NCBI GenBank assembly: GCA_002432545.1
Contig: DJFR01000105.1
Location: 70,832-84,764, forward strand
From: Flammeovirgaceae bacterium UBA5867
GTDB taxonomy: Bacteria > Bacteroidota > Bacteroidia > Cytophagales > Cyclobacteriaceae
Direction of reading: 5' to 3'
DNA: 13,933 nucleotides
The notes below the pieces were generated by a model. It saw nothing but the letters and a program-made list of their open reading frames with translations. It ran no database searches and was not told where the DNA came from. The translations under genes and the position numbers were made by a program. Each line of letters opens with the position of its first letter. Position 1 is the stretch's first letter. Below, one piece after another: positions 1 through 9,181 of the stretch.

Positions 1-2511
1 ACACAAGGTAACTGGGGCGATGTACGCACAGGCGATGGTGCTGCGGCTCCGCGTTATATCGAAGCACGTCTTTCAAAGTTTGCGCTTGATGTTGTTTACA
101 ACGCACAGACTACGGAATGGCAGTTGTCTTATGACGGTCGCAAAAAAGAACCGGTTACACTTCCTGTAAAATTCCCGTTGCTGCTATCGCAGGGTGTGGA
201 AGGTATCGCAGTAGGTCTCTCAACAAAAATTCTTCCGCACAATTTCGTGGAGCTTATCAAAGCATCCATCGATATACTGAAAGGAAAGAACCCCAAGATA
301 TACCCTGACTTTCCAACCGGAGGTATAGCAGACTTTACAGACTATAACCAGGGATTGCGTGGTGGAAAGATAAAAGTAAGAGCACGCATTGAAGTGCTTG
401 ATAAAAAGACGCTCGTGATCCGCGACATTCCTTTCGCTACTACGACAACATCACTGATGGAGTCGATCGTGAAGGCGAGTGAGAAAGGACAGATCAAGGT
501 TAAGCAGGTAATTGATAACACAGCACAAAATATCGAGATACAACTTCAACTGCAGCCGGGGCAATCTCCGGAAGTAGCCATTGATGCATTGTATGCATTT
601 ACGGATTGTGAGATCTCGATCTCTCCGAACGCCTGCGTGATCGTTGATGACAAACCGAAGTTCATGCCGGTGAACCAGATCCTGAAGCACAACACGGATC
701 AAACGGTTCAATTGTTGAAGCAGGAACTTGAGATCAAGCGTCAGGAGTTGATGGAGAAGATACTGTTCTCATCACTCGAAAAGATCTTTATTGAGAATCG
801 TATTTACCGCGACATCGAAGAAGCAGAAAGCTGGGAGGAAGTAATTCAGACGATCGATAAAGGTCTCAAACCACATAAGAAGAAATTCTACCGCGAGATC
901 ACAACGGATGATATTGTTCGCCTGACGGAGATCCGCATCAAGCGTATTTCGAAATTCGACTCGTTTAAAGCGGATGAGATGCTGCGCGACCTTCAGAAAG
1001 AACTGAAAGAGACCGAGCACAACTTGAAGAACCTCGTTGATTATGCCATTGCCTATTTCCAGAAGTTACTCGAGAAGTATGGCAAAGGTCGCGAACGCAA
1101 AACAGAGATCAAGAGCTTCCAGTCCGTTACAGCCGTGGAAGTTATTGCCAACAACCAGAAGCTATATGTAAACCGTGCCGATGGTTTTGTTGGATATAGT
1201 TTAAAGAAAGATGAGTATATCTGCGATTGCTCAGACCTTGATGACGTTATCGCGATCCGCAAGGATGGTAAAGTACGGGTGTCGCGCATCCAGGAGAAAG
1301 TGTTCATGGGCAAAGATATACTCTATGTTGGCATCTGGAAGAAAGGCGATGACCGCATGGTATACAACGTGATCTATGCCGATGGAAAAGGAGGGAAGAG
1401 TTTCTCAAAACGTTTCAGTCTGCCGGGCGTAACTCGCGACAAGGAATACGATATCACACAGGGCAATCCGAATTCGCGTATACTCTATGTGAGCGGAAAT
1501 CCGAACGGTGAAGCTGAACAGGTTGAAGTGAAACTGTCGCAATCGAGCACAGCCCGTAAAAAAGTATTCGCTTATGACTTTGCCGAACTTGAAGTAAAAG
1601 GCAGAAGCTCAAAGGGAAATATACTTACACCATACCCGGTTCGTAAGGTTGACTTCCTCAAGGCAGGAGGCTCAACACTAAGTAAACTTGATTTGTGGTT
1701 TGATGCCGATGCCGGTCGTCTTAACAAAGACAAGCGCGGTCGCTATATCGGTAAGTTCGATGTGGATGACAAGATCATTACATTCAATCGCAACGGTTCA
1801 TACAAGATCACAAACTTTGACCTTACCAACCGCTTTGATCCGGAGAAGACACTGCACGTTGAGAAGTTCAATGTAGAAAAAGTAATCTCGGCCGTATATG
1901 TAGATGGCGAAAGCAAGCAGTACATGGCGAAGCGTTTCGTGATCGAGACTACGACACTTGACAAGGAGTTTGGATTTATATCCGAAGGCATCGGTTCGCG
2001 CCTCGTAGCCGTAACAACTTCCGAAACACCGGAGATAGAAGCGGAGGTAGTGAAGGCAAAAGATAAACCTAAAGTTACCGAGGTTATTAACCTGGAGGAG
2101 GTTGTAGACGTGAAAGGCTGGAAAGCTGTCGGCAACAAACTTTCGCAGTACAAAGTGAGTAAAGTGAAGCTGGTGCAGGAAGAAGAAACTGGTTTGGAAG
2201 AAGGTGACGAAGAAACTGTTTTAATGGAGACTACTGACGCGGATCAGTCGTCAAAAAAAAAATTGAGTTCGAACCTGAAATCGAAGAAGACGGACAAGTC
2301 AGTCTCTTCGGTGAGCCCCAAAAAGCAGACACCGGTCAAGGCGAAGGCAAAGGACAAGCCCCAAGCCACCAGCAAAAAAGTGAGCCCACCAAAAAAATCC
2401 AAGTCGAGCAGCAAGCCCTCTTCGGCAGTAAAGAAGGTAGCCAAGAAAGCTCCGGCCAAGAAAGTGGCAAAAGCTCCAGCCAAGAAGGGCAAGGGCAAAG
2501 GGAAGAAATAA
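1..2511 (+). CDS. parC: DNA topoisomerase IV subunit A, 3' part (zero-frame reading with lysine-rich tail)
   Basis: Breakage-reunion subunit of the type II topoisomerase that unlinks daughter chromosomes and relaxes supercoils together with ParE. The frame is open from base 1, so the true start lies upstream; the TTG at 124 is internal. Seen: the active-site block AAPRYIE with the catalytic tyrosine at 55-57, then QGVEGIAVGLST, a long helical tower region, and a C-terminal beta-pinwheel domain from about codon 370 to 725 containing GKGGKSFSKRF and VVDVKGWKAVGNKLS. No GyrA box (QRRGGKG) is present, which favours ParC over GyrA. An acidic linker (codons 726-750) leads into an A10 tract at 2253-2262. 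Past it the zero frame encodes 82 residues, 29 of them lysine, with SPKK and AKKAPAKK motifs like histone H1. A -1 reading of the same DNA gives a tail closer to the family norm (separate entry), so the true end of this protein is uncertain. ParC identity is secure. Confidence 0.93.
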   Translation, partial: TQGNWGDVRTGDGAAAPRYIEARLSKFALDVVYNAQTTEWQLSYDGRKKEPVTLPVKFPLLLSQGVEGIAVGLSTKILPHNFVELIKASIDILKGKNPKIYPDFPTGGIADFTDYNQGLRGGKIKVRARIEVLDKKTLVIRDIPFATTTTSLMESIVKASEKGQIKVKQVIDNTAQNIEIQLQLQPGQSPEVAIDALYAFTDCEISISPNACVIVDDKPKFMPVNQILKHNTDQTVQLLKQELEIKRQELMEKILFSSLEKIFIENRIYRDIEEAESWEEVIQTIDKGLKPHKKKFYREITTDDIVRLTEIRIKRISKFDSFKADEMLRDLQKELKETEHNLKNLVDYAIAYFQKLLEKYGKGRERKTEIKSFQSVTAVEVIANNQKLYVNRADGFVGYSLKKDEYICDCSDLDDVIAIRKDGKVRVSRIQEKVFMGKDILYVGIWKKGDDRMVYNVIYADGKGGKSFSKRFSLPGVTRDKEYDITQGNPNSRILYVSGNPNGEAEQVEVKLSQSSTARKKVFAYDFAELEVKGRSSKGNILTPYPVRKVDFLKAGGSTLSKLDLWFDADAGRLNKDKRGRYIGKFDVDDKIITFNRNGSYKITNFDLTNRFDPEKTLHVEKFNVEKVISAVYVDGESKQYMAKRFVIETTTLDKEFGFISEGIGSRLVAVTTSETPEIEAEVVKAKDKPKVTEVINLEEVVDVKGWKAVGNKLSQYKVSKVKLVQEEETGLEEGDEETVLMETTDADQSSKKKLSSNLKSKKTDKSVSSVSPKKQTPVKAKAKDKPQATSKKVSPPKKSKSSSKPSSAVKKVAKKAPAKKVAKAPAKKGKGKGKK
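2253..2262 (+). other. A10 homopolymer, candidate slippage site in parC
   Basis: Ten consecutive A residues are read as the last base of TCA plus three AAA codons. They contain the A-AAA-AAA arrangement used in -1 ribosomal frameshifting, and the length is in the range where RNA polymerase slips (as known for Thermus dnaX). One added A joins the pinwheel domain to the acidic tail ending at 2588; no change gives the lysine tail ending at 2511. The +1 frame meets a stop (TGA 2264-2266) at once. I did not identify a convincing stimulatory stem-loop or upstream Shine-Dalgarno-like element. Confidence 0.55.
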
Positions 2512-2588
2512 ATAAGTCAGGAAGTCCGGAAGATGGAAAGTCTTCTGGTACTTTCAATCCTGGGGATACGATTGAGTTTGATGTTTGA
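2262..2588 (+). CDS. parC: Alternative -1-frame C-terminal tail of ParC
   Basis: This frame has no start codon of its own. It opens after a TGA at 2235-2237 and is reached from parC only by a -1 shift, or by one extra A, in the A tract at 2253-2262. It encodes 108 residues ending at TGA 2586-2588. It begins IEFEPEIEEDGQVSLFG, passes through a Q/E/S/G-rich stretch with a second ALFGS block, and ends TFNPGDTIEFDV. From memory, acidic blocks ending in LFG and a terminal GDTIE-type motif are what Bacteroidota ParC proteins carry after the pinwheel, so this may be the ancestral tail. Hand count gives 22 acidic and 10 basic residues, opposite in charge to the zero-frame tail. The part past 2511 would otherwise be unexplained spacer before hicB. 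Alternatives are a missing A in the sequence, a recent frameshift, or phase variation. Confidence 0.6.
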   Translation: MEFEPEIEEDGQVSLFGEPQKADTGQGEGKGQAPSHQQKSEPTKKIQVEQQALFGSKEGSQESSGQESGKSSSQEGQGQREEINKSGSPEDGKSSGTFNPGDTIEFDV

Positions 2589-2621
2589 GTATTTAGTTTT
2601 TGAAATTTGTAACTTGCGTGT

Positions 2622-2828
2622 ATGGGAAATCTTCCGTTTACATTTAAGATCGAGAAGGATGGAGAGCAATTTCACGCATGGTGTCCTGAGTTAGCGGGGT
2701 GCCATACACATGGAAAAACTCCTTCAGTGGCGTTGGAAAATCTTAAAGACGCTATTCAACTTTACCTTGATGCTATCATGGAGGAAGAGATTGCGCGACT
2801 GACAACTGAAATGTTGGATGAAGCCTAA
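2622..2828 (+). CDS. hicB: HicB-family antitoxin
   Basis: Small antitoxin of a type II toxin-antitoxin pair; it binds and neutralises the HicA RNase. The 68-residue protein shows the partial RNase H-like fold of the family: a beta strand PFTFKIEKDGEQFHAW, the conserved CPELAGCHTHGKTPSVALENL segment, and a helix ending in acidic residues. It is at the short end of the family and has no room for the C-terminal helix-turn-helix or ribbon-helix-helix domain that longer HicB proteins use for autoregulation. The stop overlaps the hicA start by 11 bases, which implies translational coupling. The antitoxin comes first, the reverse of E. coli hicAB but common elsewhere. The ATG at 2622 has no evident Shine-Dalgarno sequence, and lies 33 bases after the possible parC end at 2588. 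Confidence 0.85.
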   Translation: MGNLPFTFKIEKDGEQFHAWCPELAGCHTHGKTPSVALENLKDAIQLYLDAIMEEEIARLTTEMLDEA

Positions 2829-3000
2829 AGAGTTAGTGAAACTTCTGGAGAAAGAAGGATTTATTTTTGTTCGACAGTCAGGAAGTCACGCTATATATCG
2901 TAAGGCAGGCTCTAAGATTATTGTAGTGCCAATCCACAGTAAAGATATACCGACAGGTACATTGATGCCAATTTTAAAAGATGCAGGTCTGAAAGACTGA
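2818..3000 (+). CDS. hicA: HicA-family mRNA interferase toxin
   Basis: Toxin partner of the preceding HicB. HicA proteins have a double-stranded-RNA-binding-like fold and cleave mRNA when free of antitoxin. The 60-residue product is of full family length. It begins with the KPKELVKLLEKEGF helix, then FVRQSGSHAIYRK with the expected catalytic histidine (H24, in the GSH motif), a strand IIVVPIHSKDIPTGT, and a C-terminal helix LMPILKDAGL. All family landmarks are present, so the toxin looks intact. The start ATG lies inside the hicB end, and a strong terminator follows 8 bases after the stop. The pair is very likely co-transcribed as a unit, possibly with read-through from parC. Confidence 0.88.
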   Translation: MKPKELVKLLEKEGFIFVRQSGSHAIYRKAGSKIIVVPIHSKDIPTGTLMPILKDAGLKD

Positions 3001-3008
3001 TAGATACT

Positions 3009-3041
3009 AAAAAGCGAAGGGAATTTCTCTTCGCTTTTTTT
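3009..3041 (+). terminator. Intrinsic terminator after hicA
   Basis: An 11-base perfect stem (AAAAAGCGAAG at 3009-3019 paired with CTTCGCTTTTT at 3029-3039) encloses a 9-base loop and ends in a run of seven T. It should end transcription from parC-hicBA. The A-rich left arm lets it also work on the opposite strand, for lhgO transcripts arriving from the right. Confidence 0.85.
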
Positions 3042-3043
3042 AT

Positions 3044-3187
3044 TCCCGCAGAGCGCGCGGATTTACCTAGATGAAAATGCACTATAATATATAGAGGTGT
3101 CTGTTATAGCAGCGTGCTGACGAATATTAACTGACTACAAACTTGTGTAGAAAGTATATCTGCGAAAATCTGGGATTTTCTGGCGGA
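3044..3187. repeat. Imperfect inverted repeat in the hicA-lhgO gap
   Basis: The left arm at 3044-3072 (starting TCCCGCAGA, then GATTT and AGAT) matches the reverse complement of 3158-3187 (TCCGCCAGA, GATTT, AGAT) in the same order with one single-base gap. The right arm also contains its own short hairpin, GAAAATC-TGG-GATTTTC at 3164-3180. The style recalls the GCAGATTT/CGCAGAT intergenic repeats seen in Bacteroidota genomes, but the copy is degenerate. No gene is seen in this gap. Confidence 0.35.
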
Positions 3188-3193
3188 CAAAAA

Positions 3194-4390
3194 TCAGAGT
3201 CTCTGTTGCACCAGCTCCGCTACTGTCTCACCGATGGATAGGGAAGAAGTTGCTGCAGGGGATGGCGCATTGCATACGTTGATGGCCAATTTCTCTTCGA
3301 GAATCATGAAGTCATCCAGTAGTCCACCGGTTCTGTCGCAGGCTTGTGCGCGTACACCGGCACCACCTTCAATCAGGTCTTCTTCTTTTATCTCGGGTAA
3401 TAATTTTTGAAGTGCTTCTGTAAACGCAGCCTTCGAATAAGAGCGGTACATTTCACCAACACCGGTGCGCCAGTACTTCGCTACAACTTTACGGAAACCA
3501 GGCCACGCGAGTGTCTCTGCGAGTTCTGCCAGATTTATATCTGATTTTTTATATCCTTCACGCTTGAATGCAAGCACGGCATTCGGGCCGCACTCAACAC
3601 CACCACCTACCATGGTAGTAAAGTGTACACCGAGGAATGGAAAGTTCGGGTCAGGTACAGGATATATTAGTGTCTTTACCAGGTATTCTTTCTCTTTCTT
3701 CAATTTATAGTACTCACCGCGAAACGGTATGATCTTTACGTTTACATGCTGCGATGTTAACCGGGCAATCTTGTCAGAATATAGTCCGGCACAGTTTACA
3801 ACAAGCTTGCTGGTATAGCTATTTTTCTCAGTAACGACTTCAACCTTGTCTGTACTAAAACGTATATCAACCACCTTCTCGCCAAGTCTTATTTCTCCTC
3901 CCTTTTGCTGAAGTACTTCGGCATACTTCTCCGCCACTACGCGATAATCTACAATACCGGTTTGAGGTACATGTATACCGGCTATACCGGCTACATGCGG
4001 TTCATATTCTTTGAGCTCCGATGCATTGAGCATCTTAAGATTTTGTAAACCATTTTGCAGGCCGCGATCATATATATTCTTTAGCAATGGAAGTTCATTG
4101 TCTGCAGTAGCGACAATTACTTTACCACAGATATTGTGCGGCACATCATACTGCCGGCAAAAATCCAGCAGCAGATTATAACCATGTATGCAATTCTTTG
4201 CTTTGAGGCTTCCGGGTTTATAGTATATACCGGAGTGTATAACATTACTGTTGTTGCCGGTCTGGTGATTAGCAACAGCATTCTCTTTTTCAAGAAGAAT
4301 TACTTTTAACTGGGGATTCCGGTTGACAAGCTGTAAAGCTGTGGCGAGCCCGACTGCTCCGCCTCCGATTACAATAACATCGTACTGCAC
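3194..4390 (-). CDS. lhgO: L-2-hydroxyglutarate dehydrogenase/oxidase (FAD)
   Basis: FAD-dependent enzyme that oxidises L-2-hydroxyglutarate to 2-oxoglutarate and passes the electrons to the quinone pool or oxygen; it removes a side product of central metabolism. The 398-residue protein starts with a Rossmann FAD-binding motif VIGGGAVGLATALQL, followed by the family-typical QTGNNSNVIHSGIYYKPGSLKA segment, which places the conserved histidine near the flavin. Later blocks VNCAGLYSD, IPFRGEYYKL and GAGVRAQACDRTG also fit LhgO/YgaF. Length is normal for the family. The start is GTG; an in-frame TAA lies 12 codons upstream with no ATG between. It is downstream of acn but separated by a strong terminator, so it probably has its own promoter in 4391-4470. 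A link with aconitase through 2-oxoglutarate metabolism is only an inference. Confidence 0.9.
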   Translation of the reverse strand: MQYDVIVIGGGAVGLATALQLVNRNPQLKVILLEKENAVANHQTGNNSNVIHSGIYYKPGSLKAKNCIHGYNLLLDFCRQYDVPHNICGKVIVATADNELPLLKNIYDRGLQNGLQNLKMLNASELKEYEPHVAGIAGIHVPQTGIVDYRVVAEKYAEVLQQKGGEIRLGEKVVDIRFSTDKVEVVTEKNSYTSKLVVNCAGLYSDKIARLTSQHVNVKIIPFRGEYYKLKKEKEYLVKTLIYPVPDPNFPFLGVHFTTMVGGGVECGPNAVLAFKREGYKKSDINLAELAETLAWPGFRKVVAKYWRTGVGEMYRSYSKAAFTEALQKLLPEIKEEDLIEGGAGVRAQACDRTGGLLDDFMILEEKLAINVCNAPSPAATSSLSIGETVAELVQQRL

Positions 4391-4470
4391 AGGATGATAT
4401 AAATTTTTGCCCGAAGCTAACGATTAAATCTGATACTGCAGACTATAAATATACCAAGCCGCTATAAATG

Positions 4471-4497
4471 AAAAGCCCCGCACGAGGCGGGGCTTTT
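4471..4497 (-). terminator. Intrinsic terminator after acn
   Basis: A perfect 11-base G+C-rich stem (AAAAGCCCCGC at 4471-4481 with GCGGGGCTTTT at 4487-4497) encloses a five-base loop. It lies 6 bases beyond the aconitase stop and gives a short T run on the minus strand. It should insulate lhgO from acn transcription. Confidence 0.85.
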
Positions 4498-4503
4498 ACT
4501 TTT

Positions 4504-7194
<2,691 letters not shown>

Positions 7195-7201
7195 AAGAGT
7201 T

Positions 7202-7230
7202 TAAATTTAAAGCGATGCTAAAGTAGCAAA
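7202..7230 (-). promoter_or_regulatory. Possible promoter for acn
   Basis: Reading the minus strand, TTTG (plus 7227-7230) is followed after 17 bases by TAAATTTA (plus 7202-7209). This resembles the Bacteroidota -33 TTTG and -7 TAnnTTTG elements, with one mismatch and slightly short spacing. The start codon comes only 7 bases later, so such a transcript would be nearly leaderless. This is a weak match and acn may instead be read from marR. Confidence 0.25.
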
Positions 7231-7235
7231 CTTTT

Positions 7236-7745
7236 TTATCGCGAAGAAGTTTCCGCTTCGAGCGTTTGCTTTGTTGCCGTTTGCTTCACTTTATCAGAGC
7301 CTCTGACTTTGTCTAATAAATGGTTTAAAGTGTGAGTTTCATCTTCTGTTAGATTATGCAAAATGTCCTCGAAGGCATTCACTTCAGTTTGCATCTTGTC
7401 AAGAACGGCAAGGCCTGTCTGAGTGATTCTGACTTCAACGCTTCGCTTGTCCTTCTCGCAGAACTCGCGCGTAACAAAACCTTTAACACGCAGACGTTCA
7501 ACGATCCTTGAGGCATCAGACATCTTATCAAGCATCCGGTCTTTGATAAGGTTGATTGACGCATGACCCGGTAACTGGCCTCTTAGAATTCTCATAACGT
7601 TGTACTGCTGACGTGTAATGTCGTGTTTCTTGAAAACACCGTTCATCTTGTCCACCATGTAGTAATTGGTGAAGAGCATGTTCAATAAGGCTTTCTGATA
7701 CTCGTTCTGAAAGTCCTCCTGTTGGATGTCTTGTTCAAATGACAT
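7236..7745 (-). CDS. MarR-family transcriptional regulator
   Basis: Winged-helix DNA-binding protein of the MarR type, usually a dimeric repressor relieved by a small ligand or oxidation. With the ATG at 7745 it has 169 residues. An N-terminal helix with YYMVDKMNGVFKKHDITRQQYNVMRIL leads to the recognition region INLIKDRMLDKMSDASRIVERLRVKG and the wing FVTREFCEKDKRSVEVRIT, followed by a C-terminal dimerisation helix. A longer start at 7802 would add 19 residues unlike the family, so I prefer MSFEQDIQ. It is transcribed just ahead of acn with 41 bases between the stop and the acn start codon, so the two may be co-transcribed. Its target cannot be told from sequence. The single cysteine in the wing region could be redox-sensitive, but that is speculation. 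Confidence 0.88.
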   Translation of the reverse strand: MSFEQDIQQEDFQNEYQKALLNMLFTNYYMVDKMNGVFKKHDITRQQYNVMRILRGQLPGHASINLIKDRMLDKMSDASRIVERLRVKGFVTREFCEKDKRSVEVRITQTGLAVLDKMQTEVNAFEDILHNLTEDETHTLNHLLDKVRGSDKVKQTATKQTLEAETSSR

Positions 7746-7870
7746 AGTAATGGGGGGTCTGGGGTTTAACAAACAATTTTTATGTACAACCAAATTAACC
7801 ATTAATGCTATTCGTTAGACACAATACCTTAATAATCCGGTACAACACGTATCTGGCAACACACAACTAA

Positions 7871-7890
7871 AAAGGCCCTTTCGGGCCTTT
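7871..7890 (-). terminator. Intrinsic terminator overlapping the folE stop codon
   Basis: Perfect 8-base stem AAAGGCCC (7871-7878) and GGGCCTTT (7883-7890) with a four-base loop; on the minus strand it ends in a short T-rich tract. The stem begins within the folE stop codon (TAA, plus 7889-7891), so termination is placed immediately at the end of the gene. Confidence 0.8.
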
Positions 7891-8575
7891 ATTTACTATT
7901 AATGTAGTTTAAGAACTCGCGTTTAATATTTTCATCGTTGAATTTTCCTGAGAAATAAGCCGTGCCGGTTTTGCTGTTTGTATCGCCAACTCCCCGCGAG
8001 GCTACACACATGTGGTTGGCATCAATCACTACACCTATATCTTCGGTTTGTAGTACACGCTGCATTTCTTTACCGATCTGTACTGTTAACCGCTCCTGTA
8101 CCTGCGGACGTTTGGAGAAGTACTGTACAATACGATTTATCTTCGACAGACCTATAACTTTTCCGCTGGAGAAATACGCTACATGGGCTTTACCATATAT
8201 AGGTACAAAGTGATGTTCGCAGTGTGAGTAAAACGTAATGTCTTTCTCTACGAGCATCTGATCATAATTATACTTATTCTCAAACAGTCGGGGATGCGGA
8301 CGATTTTTAGGATTCAATCCGCTGAAGACTTCCTTTACATACATCTTTGCTACTCTGCGCGGAGTTCCGTTGAGGCTGTCGTCTGTCAGGTCAAGACCAA
8401 GAATTGTCATGATCTCACGAAAGTGTTTTTCAATGCGCTCGATCTTTTCCTCATCGTCCAGGTCAAATGCATCGGCACGCATCGGAGTTTCTGCAGATGT
8501 ACCTACATGATCATCCGACAGTTCTTCGTCACCATCAGCTGGCTGGATATTCAACGAAATTCCTTTCTGTCTCAT
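7889..8575 (-). CDS. folE: GTP cyclohydrolase I
   Basis: Converts GTP to 7,8-dihydroneopterin triphosphate, the first step to folate, queuosine precursors and tetrahydrobiopterin. The 228-residue protein carries the family blocks TPRRVAKMYVKEVFSGL, ITFYSHCEHHFVPIYGKAHVAY, IGLSKINRIVQYFSKRPQVQERL and the end block IDANHMCVASRGV. Zinc ligands are expected at C119, H122 and C190. Residues 1-45 form an acidic, low-similarity N-terminal extension as in many FolE proteins. The start ATG lies inside the upstream pterin synthase gene: 41 bases are shared in different frames, so translation is probably coupled. FolE supplies the substrate of that neighbour. A terminator sits directly on its stop codon. 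Confidence 0.96.
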   Translation of the reverse strand: MRQKGISLNIQPADGDEELSDDHVGTSAETPMRADAFDLDDEEKIERIEKHFREIMTILGLDLTDDSLNGTPRRVAKMYVKEVFSGLNPKNRPHPRLFENKYNYDQMLVEKDITFYSHCEHHFVPIYGKAHVAYFSSGKVIGLSKINRIVQYFSKRPQVQERLTVQIGKEMQRVLQTEDIGVVIDANHMCVASRGVGDTNSKTGTAYFSGKFNDENIKREFLNYINSK

Positions 8576-8945
8576 ACAAAGTAATTTTCAATTCAAATTT
8601 AGAGTCAATATGCTGCCGTAATATTCTCCAGATAACAATGACAATATTTTCAGCAGTCGGGTTTAGTTCTTTAAAATATTCTGAATCGAGATTCAGGTTA
8701 CGGTGATCGAACTTGTTCAACACATGGAGTTTCACCAAGTCACTCAGCACTTTCATATCATAAACATAACCCGTGGCAGGGTCAGGTTCACCGATCACGC
8801 TTACAATTACTTCGTAGTTATGGCCATGAAAATTAGGATTACTGCATTTTCCGAATACCTCTTGGTTCTTCTCGGGCGACCACTCCGGATTAAAAAGTCT
8901 GTGTGCAGCGTTAAAATGTTCCTTACGCGATACCTTTATCTTCAT
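8535..8945 (-). CDS. 6-pyruvoyltetrahydropterin synthase-like protein (PTPS/QueD family)
   Basis: Acts on dihydroneopterin triphosphate made by FolE. The 136-residue protein shows zinc histidines H15 (FNAAHRLF), H40 and H42 (FHGHNY), catalytic C34 (FGKCSNPN), the D80-H81 pair (FDHRNLNLD) and substrate-binding E125 (LYETERN). Every one of these is exactly eight positions lower than in mammalian PTPS as I recall it (H23, C42, H48, H50, D88, H89, E133), and KCSNPN-x-HGHNY also resembles the animal enzyme more than E. coli QueD. This favours a 6-pyruvoyltetrahydropterin synthase, giving a tetrahydrobiopterin precursor, but 6-carboxytetrahydropterin synthase (QueD, queuosine pathway) is possible because the fold is shared. 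No queC/queE or sepiapterin reductase gene is present in the window. It precedes folE and overlaps it by 41 bases in another frame. Confidence 0.9.
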   Translation of the reverse strand: MKIKVSRKEHFNAAHRLFNPEWSPEKNQEVFGKCSNPNFHGHNYEVIVSVIGEPDPATGYVYDMKVLSDLVKLHVLNKFDHRNLNLDSEYFKELNPTAENIVIVIWRILRQHIDSKFELKITLYETERNFVEYPAS

Positions 8946-9038
8946 GTCATAAAGGTAAACAGGATTGGCATTAAAAGGTTCAGACGGGATTTTTTTATCC
9001 GGCTGGCAGACAGGGAAGGGGCGTACCTGTTAATGACT

Positions 9039-9074
9039 AAGAATCAAGAAGCCAGGAGTAAGAAGTAAGAAGCC
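9039..9074. repeat. Short purine-rich direct repeat
   Basis: Imperfect copies of a 7-8 base unit AAGAAGC/AAGAAGT follow one another: AAGAATC, AAGAAGCC, GGAGT, AAGAAGT, AAGAAGCC. Short degenerate arrays of this kind occur between genes in some Bacteroidota. No function is evident. Confidence 0.4.
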
Positions 9075-9146
9075 ATGCAGCGCTGCGTAAAGTATAGACA
9101 AAAGTTGTTATACAGTTACGGAAGGTAGTTAGCAATAAGGTGTTGA

Positions 9147-9167
9147 TATATACTTGATAAGTATATA
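9147..9167. repeat. Palindrome 1, TATATACTT-GAT-AAGTATATA
   Basis: Perfect 9-base arms (9147-9155 and 9159-9167) around a three-base centre. The core ATATACT...AGTATAT is similar to a second palindrome 36 bases to the right. It could be a protein-binding operator or a cruciform; the stem is too A+T-rich for a strong terminator. Confidence 0.45.
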
Positions 9168-9181
9168 GATCAATAGTTCGA

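Noticed and set aside
124..126. TTG as the start of the topoisomerase gene
   Set aside because: The frame is open from base 1 and the catalytic tyrosine block lies at 40-66, upstream of this TTG, so the gene starts outside the window.
2264..2266. +1 frameshift at the A tract as a third parC ending
   Set aside because: The +1 frame meets TGA immediately, giving only a truncated tail, so only zero and -1 readings are of interest.
2244..2498. Minus-strand hydrophobic frame opposite the parC tail
   Set aside because: Same effect: an antisense shadow of lysine-rich coding DNA, with no start context or family match.
7746..7802. Longer start for the MarR regulator
   Set aside because: The extra 19 residues are unlike MarR N-termini, while the ATG at 7745 gives a normal family length.
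8703..9068. Plus-strand frame of 121 codons across the PTPS gene start
   Set aside because: It lies largely antisense to a gene with complete catalytic residues and has no recognisable domain or signal.
9039..9074. Possible CRISPR-like array in the purine-rich repeat
   Set aside because: The units are only 7-8 bases, degenerate and without spacers; no cas gene is present.
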